This document shows, one piece after another, positions 12,529 to 26,306 of a stretch of 64,000 nt of DNA. The notes under the pieces were generated by a model that saw only the letters and a program-made list of their open reading frames with translations, ran no database searches and was not told the origin of the DNA. The position numbers were made by a program, and so were the translations under genes. This DNA is from Gavia stellata (lineage: Eukaryota > Chordata > Aves > Gaviiformes > Gaviidae), in NCBI RefSeq assembly GCF_030936135.1, contig NC_082611.1, forward strand, positions 124,001 through 188,000, read 5' to 3'. Numbering within the stretch: position 1 is the stretch's first letter; the number at the start of each line of letters is the position of its first letter.

Positions 12529-13059
12529 CCTAACTTCTAAACCTGGAGAAGGACTGACTCCTGGAGCAGCATTACGTTAAGTCCCTGTTCTGTCTTCAAC
12601 CCGTATCAACTACAATTTTTGCTTCATGCATCCTCCTCTCCTTTCTTTCCCAGCCCCATGTTCTCTCTCTCCACCCCTCCTGCCCATTCACTGCAAGTAA
12701 TCCTTTTGCTGAACTCACCATTAAGTACTGGTTGATCCTTTATCTCCTTTCCTCCAGGAAGATTATGTCCATGCATTTCTTTTATAACTGGGCTTCAGAA
12801 CTCTAAATAATAGAAAATACTATTGCTAAGTTGTTATTTTGAATCAAGTCCTATGCGCATGCCTTTTTTTTTTTTATGAAAATCCCTCTCCATGACCCTC
12901 TTTTCAGCTGTCCTGCACCTTGGAGCCTAAATAACTACACAAATCATGTAGCATGACCTCCTAACATCTTCATCCTAAATCCTACTTTTAGCATCTTGCA
13001 ACACCATAGCTTCTCCCACAAAAATGCTGCCAATATCTTCCCTAAGGTACCTTATATAC
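12529..13059. other. Spacer, no gene seen
   Basis: Moderately AT-rich sequence between the macrosatellite and the next repeat. It has a T run near 12,866 and no recognisable exon or mobile element. Confidence 0.6.
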
Positions 13060-13775
13060 TGCCCTCAAACATGCTCACCCCATCCTAACCATCCTCAATT
13101 TTACTCTGATAAATGATGGAGGTCTCTCCTGGTGCCTTCCCTGTCATCTCAGTTACCTCAAACTTGCCCCTCAAAAATACTGTTTCTGTTCCTCTTAAGA
13201 AACCTAAGGCTTTCCATTGATAATGCTTACTCCGTCCATTTTGAGGTGCCTCAGATTTTCCATAAAAACTGTCTGGTGGTTTCCCTCTAAATTACCTCAA
13301 CTATTCCCTCCCCAATGCCACCTGTCCCCTCTACATTACCTCAGATTTTCCTACAAAAACACTTGTTTTGTCCCCTTTAAATTACCCCAGCTATTCAGCT
13401 TGAAATATCACCTCTATACCCTCTAAGTTATCCCAGATTTTCTGTCGAAAATGCAGCCTCTGTCTTCTCTGAGTTACAGCACTTTCCCTCAGAAATGCTC
13501 ATTTTCCCCCTCTAAATCACCCCAGATTCATCCCTCCAAAAAAGGTCATTTTGTTTCATCTAAATTACCTCAGGTTTTCTGTCAAAAATGTCACCTCTGT
13601 CCCCTCTAACTTACCTCAGCTTTTCCCGCCAATAAATTCATCCTGTCCCCTATAGATTACCTCACATTTTACCCTCAAGATGTCCCCTCTCTGACCCTTT
13701 TAAGTTACTTCAGCTTCCCCCACCCCCATAAAGCTCACTGTCCCCTCTAAATTACCTCAGCTTTTCCCTCAGAAA
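13060..13775. repeat. Degenerate ~55-60 bp minisatellite
   Basis: The phrase CCCCTCTAAATTACCTCAG, followed by a TTTTCCCTC-AAAAATG-like stretch, recurs about every 55-60 bp, e.g. near 13,281, 13,333, 13,372, 13,555, 13,599, 13,648 and 13,741. Copies are diverged by substitutions and small indels, indicating an old array. The plus strand is strongly pyrimidine-biased. Short open frames in it have repeat-derived composition and are not called as genes. Confidence 0.8.
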
Positions 13776-14157
13776 TTGCACTGAAACACCGTGCTGTCCC
13801 CTGAGGCAGCTGCCCAGCACTCCCTCCCTGTGCAACAGCCCAAAGCCTGCCCCACGGCCACTCCAAGACCCATTACCAAACCCTGCACAGCGCACCCCAG
13901 CCGCAGGCGCGCATTTCAGCCCGTGTGGCTGCTATCCCTCTCGCTGAACGGCGGAGCAGTGAGGCAGCGCGGTTTCAAACCCGGCGCCGTCGGCGCCTGA
14001 CGAGCCCAAGGCGGCGCGAAAGCGACACGCCCCGCCCCGCCGCTGAGGGAGGGCAGGCACAGGCGCGGCTGAGGGCGAGAGGCGCCCCCCTGTGGCGCGC
14101 GGAAGCGATGCACACGCGTAGCCCACGGCGGCACAGCCGCAACACGCCGCCCCCCCT
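13776..14157. other. CpG-rich segment before the 59 bp array
   Basis: GC- and CpG-rich sequence rising to very high GC from about 13,940. It may be a small CpG island or part of the flanking repeat environment. No splice-bounded coding exon was recognised. Confidence 0.4.
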
Positions 14158-15205
14158 TGGCGACCCTCAGGACACTCACAGCCCCCTCAGCGACACGCGG
14201 GGCACCTCCCGCCCCTTTGTCACCCTCAGGACACTCACAGCCCCCTCAGCGACACGCGGGCACCTCCCGCCCCTTTGTCACCCTCAGGACACTCACAGCC
14301 CCCTCAGCGACACGCGGGGCACCTCCCGCCCCTTTGTCACCCTCAGGACACTCACAGCCCCCTCAGCGACACGCGGGGCACCTCCCGCCCCTTTGTCACC
14401 GTCAGGACACTCACAGCCCCCTCAGCGACACGCGGGGCACCTCCCGCCCCTCTGTCACCCTCAGGACACTCACAGCCCCCTCAGCGACACACGGGGCACC
14501 CCCCGCCCCTTTGTCACCCTCAGGACACTCACAGCCCCCTCAGCGACACGCGGGGCACCTCCCGCCCCTTTGTCACCCTCAGGACACTCACAGCCCCCTC
14601 AGCAATACACGGGCACCCCCCGCCCCTTTGTCACCCTCAGGACACTCACAGCCCCCTCAGCGACACGCGGGGCACCCCCCCGCCCCTTTGCCACCCTCAG
14701 GACACTCACAGCCCCCTCAGCGACACGCGGGCACCTCCCGCCCCTTTGTCACCCTCAGGACACTCACAGCCCCCTCAGCGACACGCGGGCACCTCCCGCC
14801 CCTTTGTCACCCTCAGGACACTCACAGCCCCCTCAGCGACACGCGGGGCACCCCCCGCCCCCCTTTATGACCCTCAGGACACTCACAGCCCCCTCAGCGA
14901 CACGCGGGGCACCTCCCGCCCCTTTGTCACCCTCAGGACACTCACAGCCCCCTCAGCGACACACGGGCACCCCCCGCCCCTTTGTCACCCTCAGGACACT
15001 CACAGCCCCCTCAGCGACACGCGGGGCACCTCCCGCCCCTTTGCCACCCTCAGGACACTCACAGCCCCCTCAGCGACACACGGGCACCCCCCGCCCCTTT
15101 GGCACCCTCAGGACACTCACAGCCCCCTCAGCGACACGCGGGGCACCCCCCGCCCCTTTGTCACCCTCAGGACACTCACAGCCCCCTCAGCGACACGCGG
15201 GGCAC
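14158..15205. repeat. 59 bp minisatellite, 18 copies
   Basis: The core 'GGACACTCACAGCCCCCTC' occurs 18 times at spacings of about 58-60 bp. Each unit also holds CAGCGACACGCGGG and a CCGCCCCTTTGTCACC tail. Differences are mostly one-base changes in the length of C or G runs and G/A changes at the CpG sites. The high identity indicates a young or homogenised array. Several long open frames span it (one of about 440 codons), but they only reflect the repeat and its lack of stop codons. Confidence 0.95.
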
Positions 15206-16185
15206 CCCATCGGCTCTCCCGCCCAGACCGCTCGCAGCCCACCACCGCTTCTCACCTGAGGCCGGCCCCGCCCACCGGCTCTGCCCCCTCCTCCCCGCAC
15301 ACCCCGCCTGTCCCCGCTCTGTCCCCCACCGCCACCCCTGCGTGAGCTCTTCCCGCACCTGCATCCTGGCCCCAGCACCTCTCATCTCCTTTCCACCTGC
15401 CCTGCCTAGCTAGACCCCGGCCGAGTCCTCTGGCTTGCTCCAGCCAGCCCCCGGCAGTCCACAGGCTACTCCAGAGCTTGGCTTGACACAAGAGGCCCTC
15501 TCATTTCCTTTATTTTTTTTTTAAAACTCCAAATAAGCATTATGTGCTCTGATGTGATTTCCCCCAAGTTCTCACCACATGCGCCTACTTAAGGTGATTT
15601 TTACATAAATACATCCATTTTGATCTTTGCCACATTTGCGCTGCTGTTTTCCCATAACAAACGCTTTGGCAGTATCATTCCTCTGCCAGTAAGAATTCCA
15701 AAGGGAGTAAGTATGCTGTCTTTGCACTGAAATGCGTGGTCAGACGGAGCTATGAAAGTTAAGGAAATAAGGCTGGTTTCCTATGCATTTTTAAGCATGT
15801 ATTTTCTAGAACTCTCTGATCTTTCCACCTGCACAGAGGTTCTCATGGCTAGCAGGGAAACGTACATTTTCCTTTAAACAAGGTCCTGGGTCAGACTGCA
15901 ACCCTGTGGATAATTCCCCAGGGATCCTACCTGACCAGGCAACTGCTGTAGTCATTTTAAGGGGTGGGGAAAACTGCCAGCAACAAACACAAGCAACCTC
16001 GAGTCAGCAGAGGCACCAGGGCTAAGTGGTCTCTGTCTATAAAACTTACTCAGGACTCTCCAACGCCACAGGGTTAGCTGCTGGCCATACCCTTCAGCTT
16101 GCTCAGGTAGGTACAGAAGGGAGAAGTTAGAGCATTGAGCCAGTGTACTTTGAATACCAGGGTGACATTTGAGTCCCCCTACTCC
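15206..16185. other. Intergenic, no gene seen
   Basis: GC-rich for the first ~280 bp after the minisatellite, then ordinary sequence with a T tract at about 15,512. No coding exon, RNA gene or mobile element recognised. Confidence 0.5.
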
Positions 16186-16710
16186 ATCATAAAATCGTTT
16201 CGGTTGGAAAAGACCGTTAAGATCATCACGTCCAACCGTTAACCTAACACTGCTAAGTCCACCACTTAAACCATGTCCCTAAGCACCTCATCCACACGTC
16301 TTTGAAATATCTCCAGGGATAGTGACTCAACCACCTCCCTGGGCAGCCCATTCCCATGTGTGACAACCCTTTCAGTGAAGAAGTTTTTCCTAATATCCAA
16401 TCTGAACCTCCCCTGATGCAACTTGAGGCCATTTCTTCTTGTCCTTAGCACTTGTCACTTGGGAGAAGAGACCAGCACCCACCCCTCTACAGCCCCCTTT
16501 CAGGTAGTTGTAGAGAGCGATAAGGTCTCCCCTCAGCCTCCTCTTCTCCAGGCTAAACAACCCCAGCTTCCTCAGCTGCTCCTCCTAAGAGTTGTGCCCT
16601 AGACCTCAAGGCACAGCCTCACCAGTGCCAAGTACAAAGGTACCATCACTTCCCTAGGCCTGCTGGCCACACTGTTTCTGATACAAGCCAGGATGCCATG
16701 CATCGCATGG
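16186..16710 (-). mobile_element. CR1 LINE, 3' fragment
   Basis: The plus strand reads as the reverse complement of a CR1 3' end. It starts with the tail-like 'CATAAAATCGTTTCGGTTGG', followed by the CR1 landmarks 'GGTTGGAAAAGACC', 'CCTCCCTGGGCAGCCCATTCC', 'AAGTTTTTCCTAATATCC' and 'CTTCTCCAGGCTAAACAACCCC'. It is 5'-truncated near 16,710. CR1 is the dominant avian retroposon and is usually 5'-truncated like this. Short frames here are fragments of its 3' region. Confidence 0.93.
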
Positions 16711-18850
16711 GGCTGTTGCAACCTTGGCACAGCAGCTTTGATGATCAGGCTGACCGCAATAAGCAACAGGCAGGCCAGGATTATATTGTAGCCTCATGGG
16801 TGAGGTGGTGAGCTATCTAGGGATCTCGGCTCCAGGGGACCTGACACTTCAGTTTCCAATACTCCCTCAAGAAGAACCCCTGAGCAAGGCAAAGCAGGAC
16901 CCCATAGCCGATTCATGAATTATCTTCTCTAGAGAGTCTTAGCACTCTCATGAGCTAAAGAGCTGACGTCTAGTGGAACTGGAAGCTCACATCCAGGCCC
17001 TGGGTGTCTGCTACCAGCTTGGAGTTACTGCGCCAACATGAACTTCTTAATCAGTGTAAGTTCACTCTGCTGAGTCAGGTGTGTTCCAGTGTATTATTTT
17101 GTCTGACAGAGGAAGATTTGTCCCAGCAGGTTTATGCCAGATGGGCTATCATCTCTGCTCCTGCAGCTGACACAGCCAGCACAAACAGCTCTGCATGTGC
17201 CAGCAAAGGGGACAAAACCTGTTTGTGCACTGGTATAGGTAACACCTTCATTGCCAGGTGATCCACCAACATGTGGATCCAGTACTAATCAATGCAAAAC
17301 AGCAGTCTGCTACAGCTATACTCTAAAAAGGTACTAGAAATTTTGTTGGAAGGGAACAGTCTCAAGGCAGGGGACAGCTTTATAGCAGACAATAATGCAG
17401 ATGCCAGCAGCAACACACAATGCCAGGTCTGGCACAGCAGCCTTCTCTCTCCAGTTTTTTTTTTTCCCCTAGGATTTTCATGGCATTATTTTGTGCCCAG
17501 TGAGCTCCGTAAGAGGTGCCTATGCCTGCAGCCATCGACAAGGCCTTTGGCCAGGCAGGCAGGCTGCCTGGAAAGCTCCAGGCCTGTGCCCTGGGGGAGG
17601 CATGGGCAGAGCCCAGAGCTCTGGGGCAGCCTGGGACCAGCCTCCTGCCCGGTGCTCGGAGCCCCTTATGGCTCCAGTGCTGCTTAGGAAGGGGAAGGGG
17701 CAGCACAGGCAGTGCAGCCCCAACGCCCAGCAGAGAGCACCCGGGAAGGCAGGCAGCTCAGCCCCCACATGCCGACTCAAGCCTCCAGGGTCAAACCACT
17801 TCAGAAAAGTTACATGAGTGTTTATCCCAGAGTAAGCACACTGGTAATTGACCTAAATAAAGCCAAAGCAAGCTACTAACACAGGCTTAACCACCCAAAG
17901 TGCATCTCAGTGCTGCAAAGCGCCTCCCCCCCCCCCCCAGATTAGACTCTGCATCGCCCAGGACCATTTATATCGCCTGACAAATCTGGTCTGGAGAGCA
18001 GGCCACCAGCATAGCCCACAAACTCAGAGCAGCTGACCCCTAATCTTCCCAAGCAAGGGGGAGATTTATCATCATGGTCTGTTGCTATGTTAAATTGCAG
18101 GGCAGACCAGCATGCCTTCAGCAATGCCCTAGCCTCCCCCAAGGCCCCTGAAGACCTCCAAAAGGAGACAGGACCCTGCAAAGAGGTCTCAAAGCCATTC
18201 TTGAACAGTGATCCTCTACCACATTTTTAAAGCACCCACATTTTGGCAGGCATCAAGCCATCCATTTTTCAACAGCAGGCACCGCATCCCCCAGGCTAAG
18301 CTAAGCCTGAAGCACCACCCCTTTGTACCCCTTCCATGAGCTACCCGACTTTCCTGCTCAGGCACAGCTCCCACTGGCATTACAACACTTACAGGACCAC
18401 CCAGCCTCACTGGCCCTCCCTCAGCATTGTAGTTGTTAACTCAGAGCTAGAAAAAATTTGACAAATATCCTACTCTCCCCAGGTAACCACTTAACTAAAA
18501 TGTAAGCCCCTTCATGAAGTCCACAACCCCCAAAAAATATTTTAGGAACTCTTGTTTCCAAAAACACTTAGACCCAACCTCCAGCCAAATACCTGTATCA
18601 GCCCATTTTTCTCTGAAGCTTTAATCCTGAACACATTGAGGACCCTTCCAGCACCTCTCAGCTCCCTCACACCAGACCACAGCACAAGCAGAAACCTTCA
18701 CCTACTCTTGGGAAGCTACTTATAGGGAGCCCAGCTGCATTCCTGGGGTGCCAGAGGCAGAAGCCCTCATTGGCAGCATCTGAGGCACAATTAATAGCAC
18801 ACAGGTGCAGCCCAGCCTGATTTCTTGAGCAGATCCATTAATCCTTGCAT
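16711..18850. other. Intergenic, no gene recognised
   Basis: Mixed-composition sequence with a C run near 17,928. Some open frames of 80-130 codons exist on both strands, but none has conserved-looking composition with convincing splice sites. Nothing else identifiable. Confidence 0.5.
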
Positions 18851-20410
18851 TTATATAATTCTGGAGTTGAATTCTGAACAAAACATTTTAGGCCCTTTAA
18901 CATGCAAAAATAATGTCACTGTAGAGTATATGACCAGGAAATTATTGCTATTTTACAGTGGTCTCCTCGGTTTCTTTTAAAAAACAACTTATCAAGAAGC
19001 CCCCCTTCTCCACCCTTCCTGTGCAATGGCAGGAAAAAAATGTGGGCAAAAAGATTTATGCTATCTCCTCCTAGCTCTGCTTCTCAAGCCTGCATCCTTC
19101 CTCTCCCTGCAACTGGATTTGTACTTTTCTTTGCCTTGAAATTCCTGGATACAAAGCACTGGCCAGTCTGAGTATCACAATATTCTCCTAGCTTGCTAAA
19201 CTGAGCCCTCTGAGACATTCAAAGTCCTGAAACAAGATTATAAATCATGAGATTATAAAGCTTATAAAACAAGCTTATAAACATGAGATTATTAAAAAAC
19301 AAAAAGAAATTGCTGCTTAAGTTCATATGCTGGCTTAGAAACCTTTTGAGCAAGTAAGTTTCTCAGCTTGTTATTGCAAGGATAAAGTCAATCATTTGAC
19401 TTTATTTACTATGGTTATTTACATACTTCATTTACTATGTTTATATACATATAAACTGTGTTTATTTACATAGTTCTTTATTATGTGAGCAGTGGAGGGT
19501 GTTTGTGATGAGTCAGTCCTAACATGATGTGTCATTTTACTCTTTACACAGGGTAGATTTTTTTTTAGGTTGTGATTTTTTTTTTAATGTTGTGAATTCC
19601 TGTTTTGAAGAGATTCACATTTCAGTCAAAAAGTGTGTTGGGCAAGATACTCCAAAAAAGCAATGTTTAGGATCATGACCACAATCTAGGCTAGGGCTAG
19701 GAATAGTAAAGAAAATATATTTCTCAAAATAGATGTTATTGGAATTTATGCAGCTGTTACACGGGGGAAATATGCGTGTTTCTGAGCATCTTATTCAGTA
19801 AGATTCCTTTTCTTTCTTGCTATTTCTTAACTTGAAGGAAGTACTTATAGGTATTTCTGAGGCCACACATTAGTGTGAAACTCAGAAACCCCCCAAAGAA
19901 CAAGTTATTTGCAACCAAAGGAAAAATGGAAAGTTCTGTCGGTTAAAATCAGAGGCAGGGACAGAGAGATGGGCAAAATGAGAAAGATAGGGAAAGAATT
20001 AGATGAAAAACACGTACTGTCAGAGGAAAACAGTGCTACTATAATCATGCATGCACACAGACACAGGGGAAGGTTCCACTTACATACAAACACACACTTA
20101 ACAAAAAGGGTATTTATTAAGCATCACAATGTAATCTGCTGTTTACTACAAGAATAGTAAATAAATGCTAGGAACTAAACCACAGCCTATTTTAATGCAA
20201 TTCCTGTCTGCGCTGGCAGGCCAGGGCTACACTTCTGAAAATATATTAGAAATAAATCACAAAAAGCTGTATTCAACCGAAGCAAACTTTGTAAATATGA
20301 ATTAATCAAGCGTGAAGGGCCAACAAAAACTGCCCTGAAGTCTCCATGTGTCCTCCTCATGCAAAGCAATGACTGGATAGAGCTAGCTTCTTCCTCCATT
20401 CTCCTTAACA
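18851..20410. other. AT-rich intergenic segment
   Basis: AT-rich, with short local repeats: a CATGAGATTAT-type repeat near 19,248-19,290 and TTTATTTACATA-like repeats at about 19,400-19,470. No gene seen. Confidence 0.5.
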
Positions 20411-23400
20411 CTACATTCAGTGCTTTTGCTGTTGAGATACGGGAGGGAATTTACGCTGACACCAGCTGAGTCAGAAACAGCTTTAACGGGGGAGGAGAAG
20501 AAAACCGCTCCCTGGCCTGCACGGGTGAGAGTGAGCACAGCCCCTTGCACCTTGCTGCGTGTAATTGATGGCTTTCCCTGGCAGAGGTGGTCTGTGTTAT
20601 TGGGGTGAGGGGGTGGGTCAGTGAGCATGGTCGGTTATCTCTTCCCAGTGTAGTCTTTTAGGGAGCCCAGGGTGCTATGGCTCTCCATGATAAAGCTGCA
20701 TGATACAGGGAAGTTGGCCTGTATGAGGGATGGGGGGGAAGCAGCGTGATGTTAACACCCGTGGCTTGCAGCCCCTGTGTTAGCTCTGGTGACTGGTGGG
20801 CAGACCGGTTATTCTGCTAGGAAGCGCCCGAGGGCAGCATTGCCTTTTGCTGGAGTATGCTTGTGAGAACCAGCGTAGTGCTGCAGTCTTCCCTAAGGAT
20901 CGTGAGGCTTGTTGGGGTGGAGCAGGTTGGATCCTAAGGTCCTGCCGTGGTCTGTTCTTACATGTGAAAAGAAATGCACTGTAGAAGCCGAAAGTCCTAT
21001 GATTTGTTTATGGACTGCAGTCCATTGGTAGGGTGGGGTTTGATTTTTTTTTTAATGATCCTTGGGTTTTCAGGGTTTAGCCTTGTCTTCCCTGGTAGGG
21101 TAGATAGGAGGGATGAAAGTGAGCTTTATGGACTCACCTTGTCATGAGTCCTACAGCTCTATTTTGTGTCTATGCTAGTAGGTCTAAGTTACTGCGGCAG
21201 GCTTTTAGCAGAGAAGCACAGATTTCAGTGGGGAGGACTGCTCCGAGCTGTACAGGAAGGGGGAGTGGGAAGAAGTTAAAAAATGCTGATCTCTTAGAAG
21301 CTTACTAGATGAAATGGTTAAAAGTAATAGCAGTACAACTTCTGAATGCTGGCAATGATGTGTATCATGTGTGTAATGAGTTCCAGGAAGCTGTATAGTT
21401 GTATCAAAGGGGCAAGGCAGACTTCAGTGGGGAGTGCTGGCAGGGAGAGAGTTGCAGCATTGCTGGAAAGCCAGACTGGTAGTAGTGTCTCTGAACAGTG
21501 TTAAAGTCTGCCTTCTCTGTCCCAGGCTTTCCAGGGCCAGCAACACTGCTGGCATACCTGTGTTTGGTGGTGAGGGAGTGAGGGGCTTAGAAGGGGGAGC
21601 TCTCCTGGATTGGCTTTCCAGACCTAATGTGTTCTTCTTTTGCAGGTATGGACCAGGCTGAGGAAGGACCCTGAACCTGCCTTGATGGCTGTAGACCTCA
21701 GAGTTGCACTGTGCTGCCTGCCTGGCTGCAGCTCAAGCTACCTTGACCTATAAAATAATTTCCAGCCTCTTGCGAAACACAGTCAGTAACTGTTCTTTGA
21801 TCACTTAAATATTTTCCTATCCCCCATCTAGCCAAACTCTCTGCCACCATTTACAACTCAGAAAAACTTCAGGCAGCAGAAAAAATTGTTTCCTTGTTTG
21901 CAAAAATAAAAAGAAAATAACACTACCCCACTCAAGGGGCATGGGGACCTTGTTTGCCCTGCTTCAGCTTGAAGTGAGGTTTTTATGGGCGGGTTATAAA
22001 CCCCTGCACAGCAAGCTCTGTAATATTGACAGAGCTTTCAGCGTAGCTGCTTTAATACCTCTGCTCTGACAGCAGCAACACCATGCATCTCAGGGGATGA
22101 GATCAGAAGCAGGCAGACATTTTCAGCTATTGGCAGGCTTGTGTATACTTCACAGAAGCCTTTATCTTGCTAAGGAAGTGGAGACCTGTCAGTGTCTCTT
22201 GGTGGGGAGGGGGGAGGAATTCAACATGAGCAAGGCAAACCCGTTCCAGTCCTGCCAAAGCTACTGGTTTGCTTTGAGCCTCCGGTTGCCTGCAGCAAGG
22301 GCTGCTTCTCTGTGCTATGGAATAGTGATGGTGTCCTGCTTCAGAGGTAGCTGCATAATTTTCTACCCACAGCAGAGCTTGGGATCCTTCTGTGAGTGCC
22401 ATTAATGGAAGGTAGGCCAGAGCTTAACAAAGTGTTGGCCACCCGATTTCCCATGCAGTTTAATGGGATGCCATGGCCTACCTTCACCTAAGCGATGCTC
22501 GAGTGTGGAAATATAGTAGCTTTCAAGGTCACTCAGCAATACTGGCCAGTGGTTCAAGGGCCAAATCCTACAGAGTCTGCAATGTTAGCTCAGCTCTGGG
22601 TAGGGGTAAAAGCCCAAGCAAACTCTTTTGTGGGGTGGGGGAAACAGGACCTCGCTTCCCCCTCGAGAGGCTCTGGAGAATCGTTTTGGGAAGGTGAGGG
22701 CTGCAGTATGCCATCCTCAAGTTCTGTATTTTTCCGTGAGGGAGACTAAAGCGGAACTATGTTGGGAACAAGCAGAATCCTGTCTGAAAGGTAGCTTGGA
22801 CTCTGGAGGTCCCATCAAAATCTGTTTTGTACTGTACGTGTACTATGGCATTGCCTTTCTCAGCCCCTCTAGTTTCCAGCAGTTTTGGAGTACTATTACT
22901 CCAGTTGTAGCGGTAGGGAAGTAGAGTCCCTGACAGACCATGCTCAAGTAAGGTCACGCTGTCTTCTGCAGACTTGGGGTTGCCTAGAGTTTGCTAGATA
23001 GGCGCAGGGAGGAGATACGCAGAGCCAGCATGGTGCCGGTTTGCCCCAGCTGAACTTGGTCTTGGTGGTGAATCCTGCTGGAGGATGGGGGTCTGGTAAC
23101 TGGCTCAATATGGAGAGCGGGAACCTTTTCTCTGTGGCTGGCAACTCAGATCCCTGCTTGCTGGAAATTGAGGAATTTACTCTACTTGAACTCCCTAGCT
23201 CCTGGCAGCCTGCTGGTAGATGTTCTCCAAGGAGATACTTGAGGCAGAAACTTGGTACCGTATATAAGGGAGAAGCAGCCAGCAGGGTGTGATGGGGTGG
23301 ACCTTGTTCTAGAGCCGTCACCGGGCCAGCGTCCAGCCACCAGTGTCACAGCGCTGAGGACCTGCAAACACCCCTCTGTGTTTCCCGTGCCCTCTGTCTG

Positions 23401-26306
23401 GCACGTTTTCTTCCGCAGCCTTTGGTTCTTCCTTATCGTAAATCCTGTAGGATTTAACTTCTAGCTACTGATCCTTTTGACAGTAATGGACCATTAACTA
23501 ACTAGACATAAAATTGAAAGTGTAAATCCCTCTCCCTTGGGGAATCAGAAAGCAGGTTTAGGATGCAGGCCATGAAATGCAGGAGTTCATTGTAATCACA
23601 AAAGAGGCCTGATTGACTCTGCCTGCCCAGCATCCCCAGGTCTGTGCTAGCTGATGAACAAGAAAGCAGAAGCTGAGGCTGGTACTGCAGAACCATTTGC
23701 ATCTGCCAGGGGAAAGCCTTTAGTCTCAGCGTTTGAGCTTGTTTATCCCATTGCCAGGGTCTGCCCTGTAAGACAGTGAGGGGAGTCTCGGTTGCTAAGG
23801 AATGAATTATTTCTGGAGTCTGATGCTGTCTCTGATTGCAAGCTTGGTGTTTTTTCCTTTTTTGGGACAGGGTGAGAAGGGAAGACCAGGAGCTTTGCTC
23901 GCGTCAGAGGTGAGGGGGGAAGAAGCACAAGGTGCCTCTGCCCCAGGGGAATGGCCCACACTGCTCCCACCAGGGAGAAGGATGAGATGATGCAGCAGCA
24001 GCTCTGCAGGTTGGTGTGCGCCAAGTCTAGTTCCCAATACTTTCCCTGAAATCTCCAATAATGTGGCAGGACTCCGCTATGTACCTGTGGGAGTGAGTTT
24101 GCTGCTGACTCTGTTCTCTGACCTTGAGATCAGTGCCCACTGATTAAAAAATTAATTACCTTCCTCTTGAAGGAATGACTGTACTTTCAAGGTCTCCCAG
24201 GCCCTTAATCAAGCATCTCCCTTTGAAAGAAGTTTTGATTGAATTGCAGTAAGCTGTCACTAGAGCCAGGATGGCCAGGTTAGAGGGGGATGAGTTCAGA
24301 GACCTAACTGAGTTCTGCTTGTGGTGAATGGAGTGGTTCCAAACTTCTCAGAGAGAAGAGGGGGAAATGGGTTCAAAAGCAGTTTAGTTATGCAGAAACT
24401 AAGTATCTTGGGCAGTCTGAGTACCGGCCAGAAATTATACAGGTTGCAGTAGAAAAACTAGCTGCATGTATGGAGGCTATCCAACATGGGAACAGTGTAG
24501 GAGAAGGAGAGGACCTGGCCTAGATTCTCACTGGGCTGGAGATGCAGTTTTTACAGATTTGAGTGCTCAGTAGTAAGTAGCTTGAGGCTTTATCTTCTCT
24601 GTGCCATGTTCTTTCTTCATGCTCTGCTTTGCAACCCCAGAGTTAGAGGATAATTTGCTCCTCAAACACAGGGTTCTCCAGTAATCACTTGATCATAGCA
24701 GCTGGGCTTTGGGAGGAGCAATGCTGGCAGGGGACTGGCAAGGCCATGTCACCTGCCCTCCCACCGCCTCTGAGGTTCCTCTGAGCCTGCAATGGGAGGG
24801 ACTCCAGGCATGGTGCTGATAGTAGGAAGGGCTGGGTGCGGTCTGTATCGCCTGGCCAGTGGCCCCAGCACACCTCAGCCAGCCTCACCACGTGTGTATG
24901 CTCTGGCATTTCCCTCCTTTCCTTGCAGCCCATGGCCACGCTCCTGCAGCCGAGCTGCGTGCTGGTGCCTGTGCTATTCATCATGCCAACAGCACAAGAG
25001 CAACTGGAAAAAGTGTCTGGAATTTATCACCTGTGGCAGGAGCTTTTGTCTGTAATAAAAAACACTTTCCCCCTCCTCTCTTCTAGTACTTTCCCCCTTC
25101 CCTTCTCTCATTATTATTAAGAAGCTTAATGCCATACGTCTTGCTGTTTCATAAATAACCCCTATAATCAAGCAGCACTGGGTAAATGGGCAGTCCAGCT
25201 TGTGCAATTTGTTTGGCAAAATGAATCCAGAACAATATGAGTCTGTGGAGGAAAGACAAATAGAGCAGCTTGGATTAATGTGTTAACCAAGAGAAAAACG
25301 GCTTGGCAGTGTGGTTGACGCTGTATTTATCCACACAAATGGAGGTCAGGGCTAATTTATTAAAAATAGAGTACAGAGCTTGCCAGAGCGGTCAGTGTCT
25401 CCAGGGAGGGACAGCAAGAAACACGGACCTGCCAGGGTCACGGAGAGGAGCTGATCTCAGGCTTGTCTGGGGGGGTTAGGCCTTTCTGCGCTGTGGGGAG
25501 GCAGGCAGTGTTGAGAGGCTAAAGGGACCCCACCCTCAGCTGATGGACACACGGGCTGCAGCAGTAGGGCTAGTGTTTGTATTCCTTGTGTGTATTGGCA
25601 ATGCAAGTAGCCCTGGCCTGGTCTAGGTGCTGGGCATACCTGCAGACATTGCTGCAAGGAGCGGACAGTCTAGTAAAAATCACCAGCAGGTTCTTGTTGA
25701 CTCTTTGATCTTGTGGGCTTTTTTCATGCCTTTCTTCTGAATCTCTGAAAGTGTTCAGCAGACTTTCATTCAGCATCAGTCCTTCCCTGGCCTATTTGGT
25801 GCATTTTAATTGTTTGCGGGGAAACCAGGAGTCCTGACTCCCTATTTTGGGACTGAGCAGGTCAGAGCTGGCTACTGGCAAAAACGTTCCAGCCAGAAAA
25901 CCCCTGGTTCCAGCTGGGAGACCCCAGCCAACCACGGCTCCTTTGCCATTTGCTGGCAAACGGGTTGTGCCGGGCCAGGGGACGACGTTGCCTGGCTGGG
26001 GGACAGGCAGGAGGGGAGCCAAATTCAAGCGCCTGTGCGCTGGGAAAACCTCTGAGCTGTATGGAAGCTCAAGGGGACCCTCAGTCTCTGCAGTTGCCAC
26101 ACTGCTGAGCTCCAGGCTGGGCCTGGTGAGCTCTATTTGGTTGTTTTCTGCTAGACCAAAATGCTAGGGCCAGAAAGGGTGTGCTGGTGAGCAGACCAGG
26201 CTGAGCAAAGACCTCCAGCCCTGCAGGATGCTCAGAGTGCTACAGGAGGAGGGAATGGGGGAGGCGCAGCCCTTGAGCACCCTTGGAGGCAGCAGGGATA
26301 TGCAGA
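20411..26306. other. Intergenic, no gene recognised
   Basis: About 5.9 kb of unique-looking sequence. Frames up to ~125 codons exist, but none shows a recognisable domain or matched splice phases. A TATA-like TATATAAGG lies near 23,261 without a supporting exon. A lncRNA or fast-evolving exons cannot be excluded. Confidence 0.5.

Noticed and set aside
14158-15205. CRISPR-like array
   Set aside because: The 59 bp units are contiguous with no unique spacers, and the genome is that of a bird.
13925-15345. Overlapping open frames of up to 444 codons across the 59 bp minisatellite
   Set aside because: All three frames of the repeat lack stop codons. Changes between copies are one-base indels that ignore frame, so there is no sign of coding selection.
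23255-23275. TATA-like TATATAAGG near 23,261 as a gene promoter
   Set aside because: No coding exon, CpG island or repeat boundary supports a transcript here, and a single TATA match is expected by chance.
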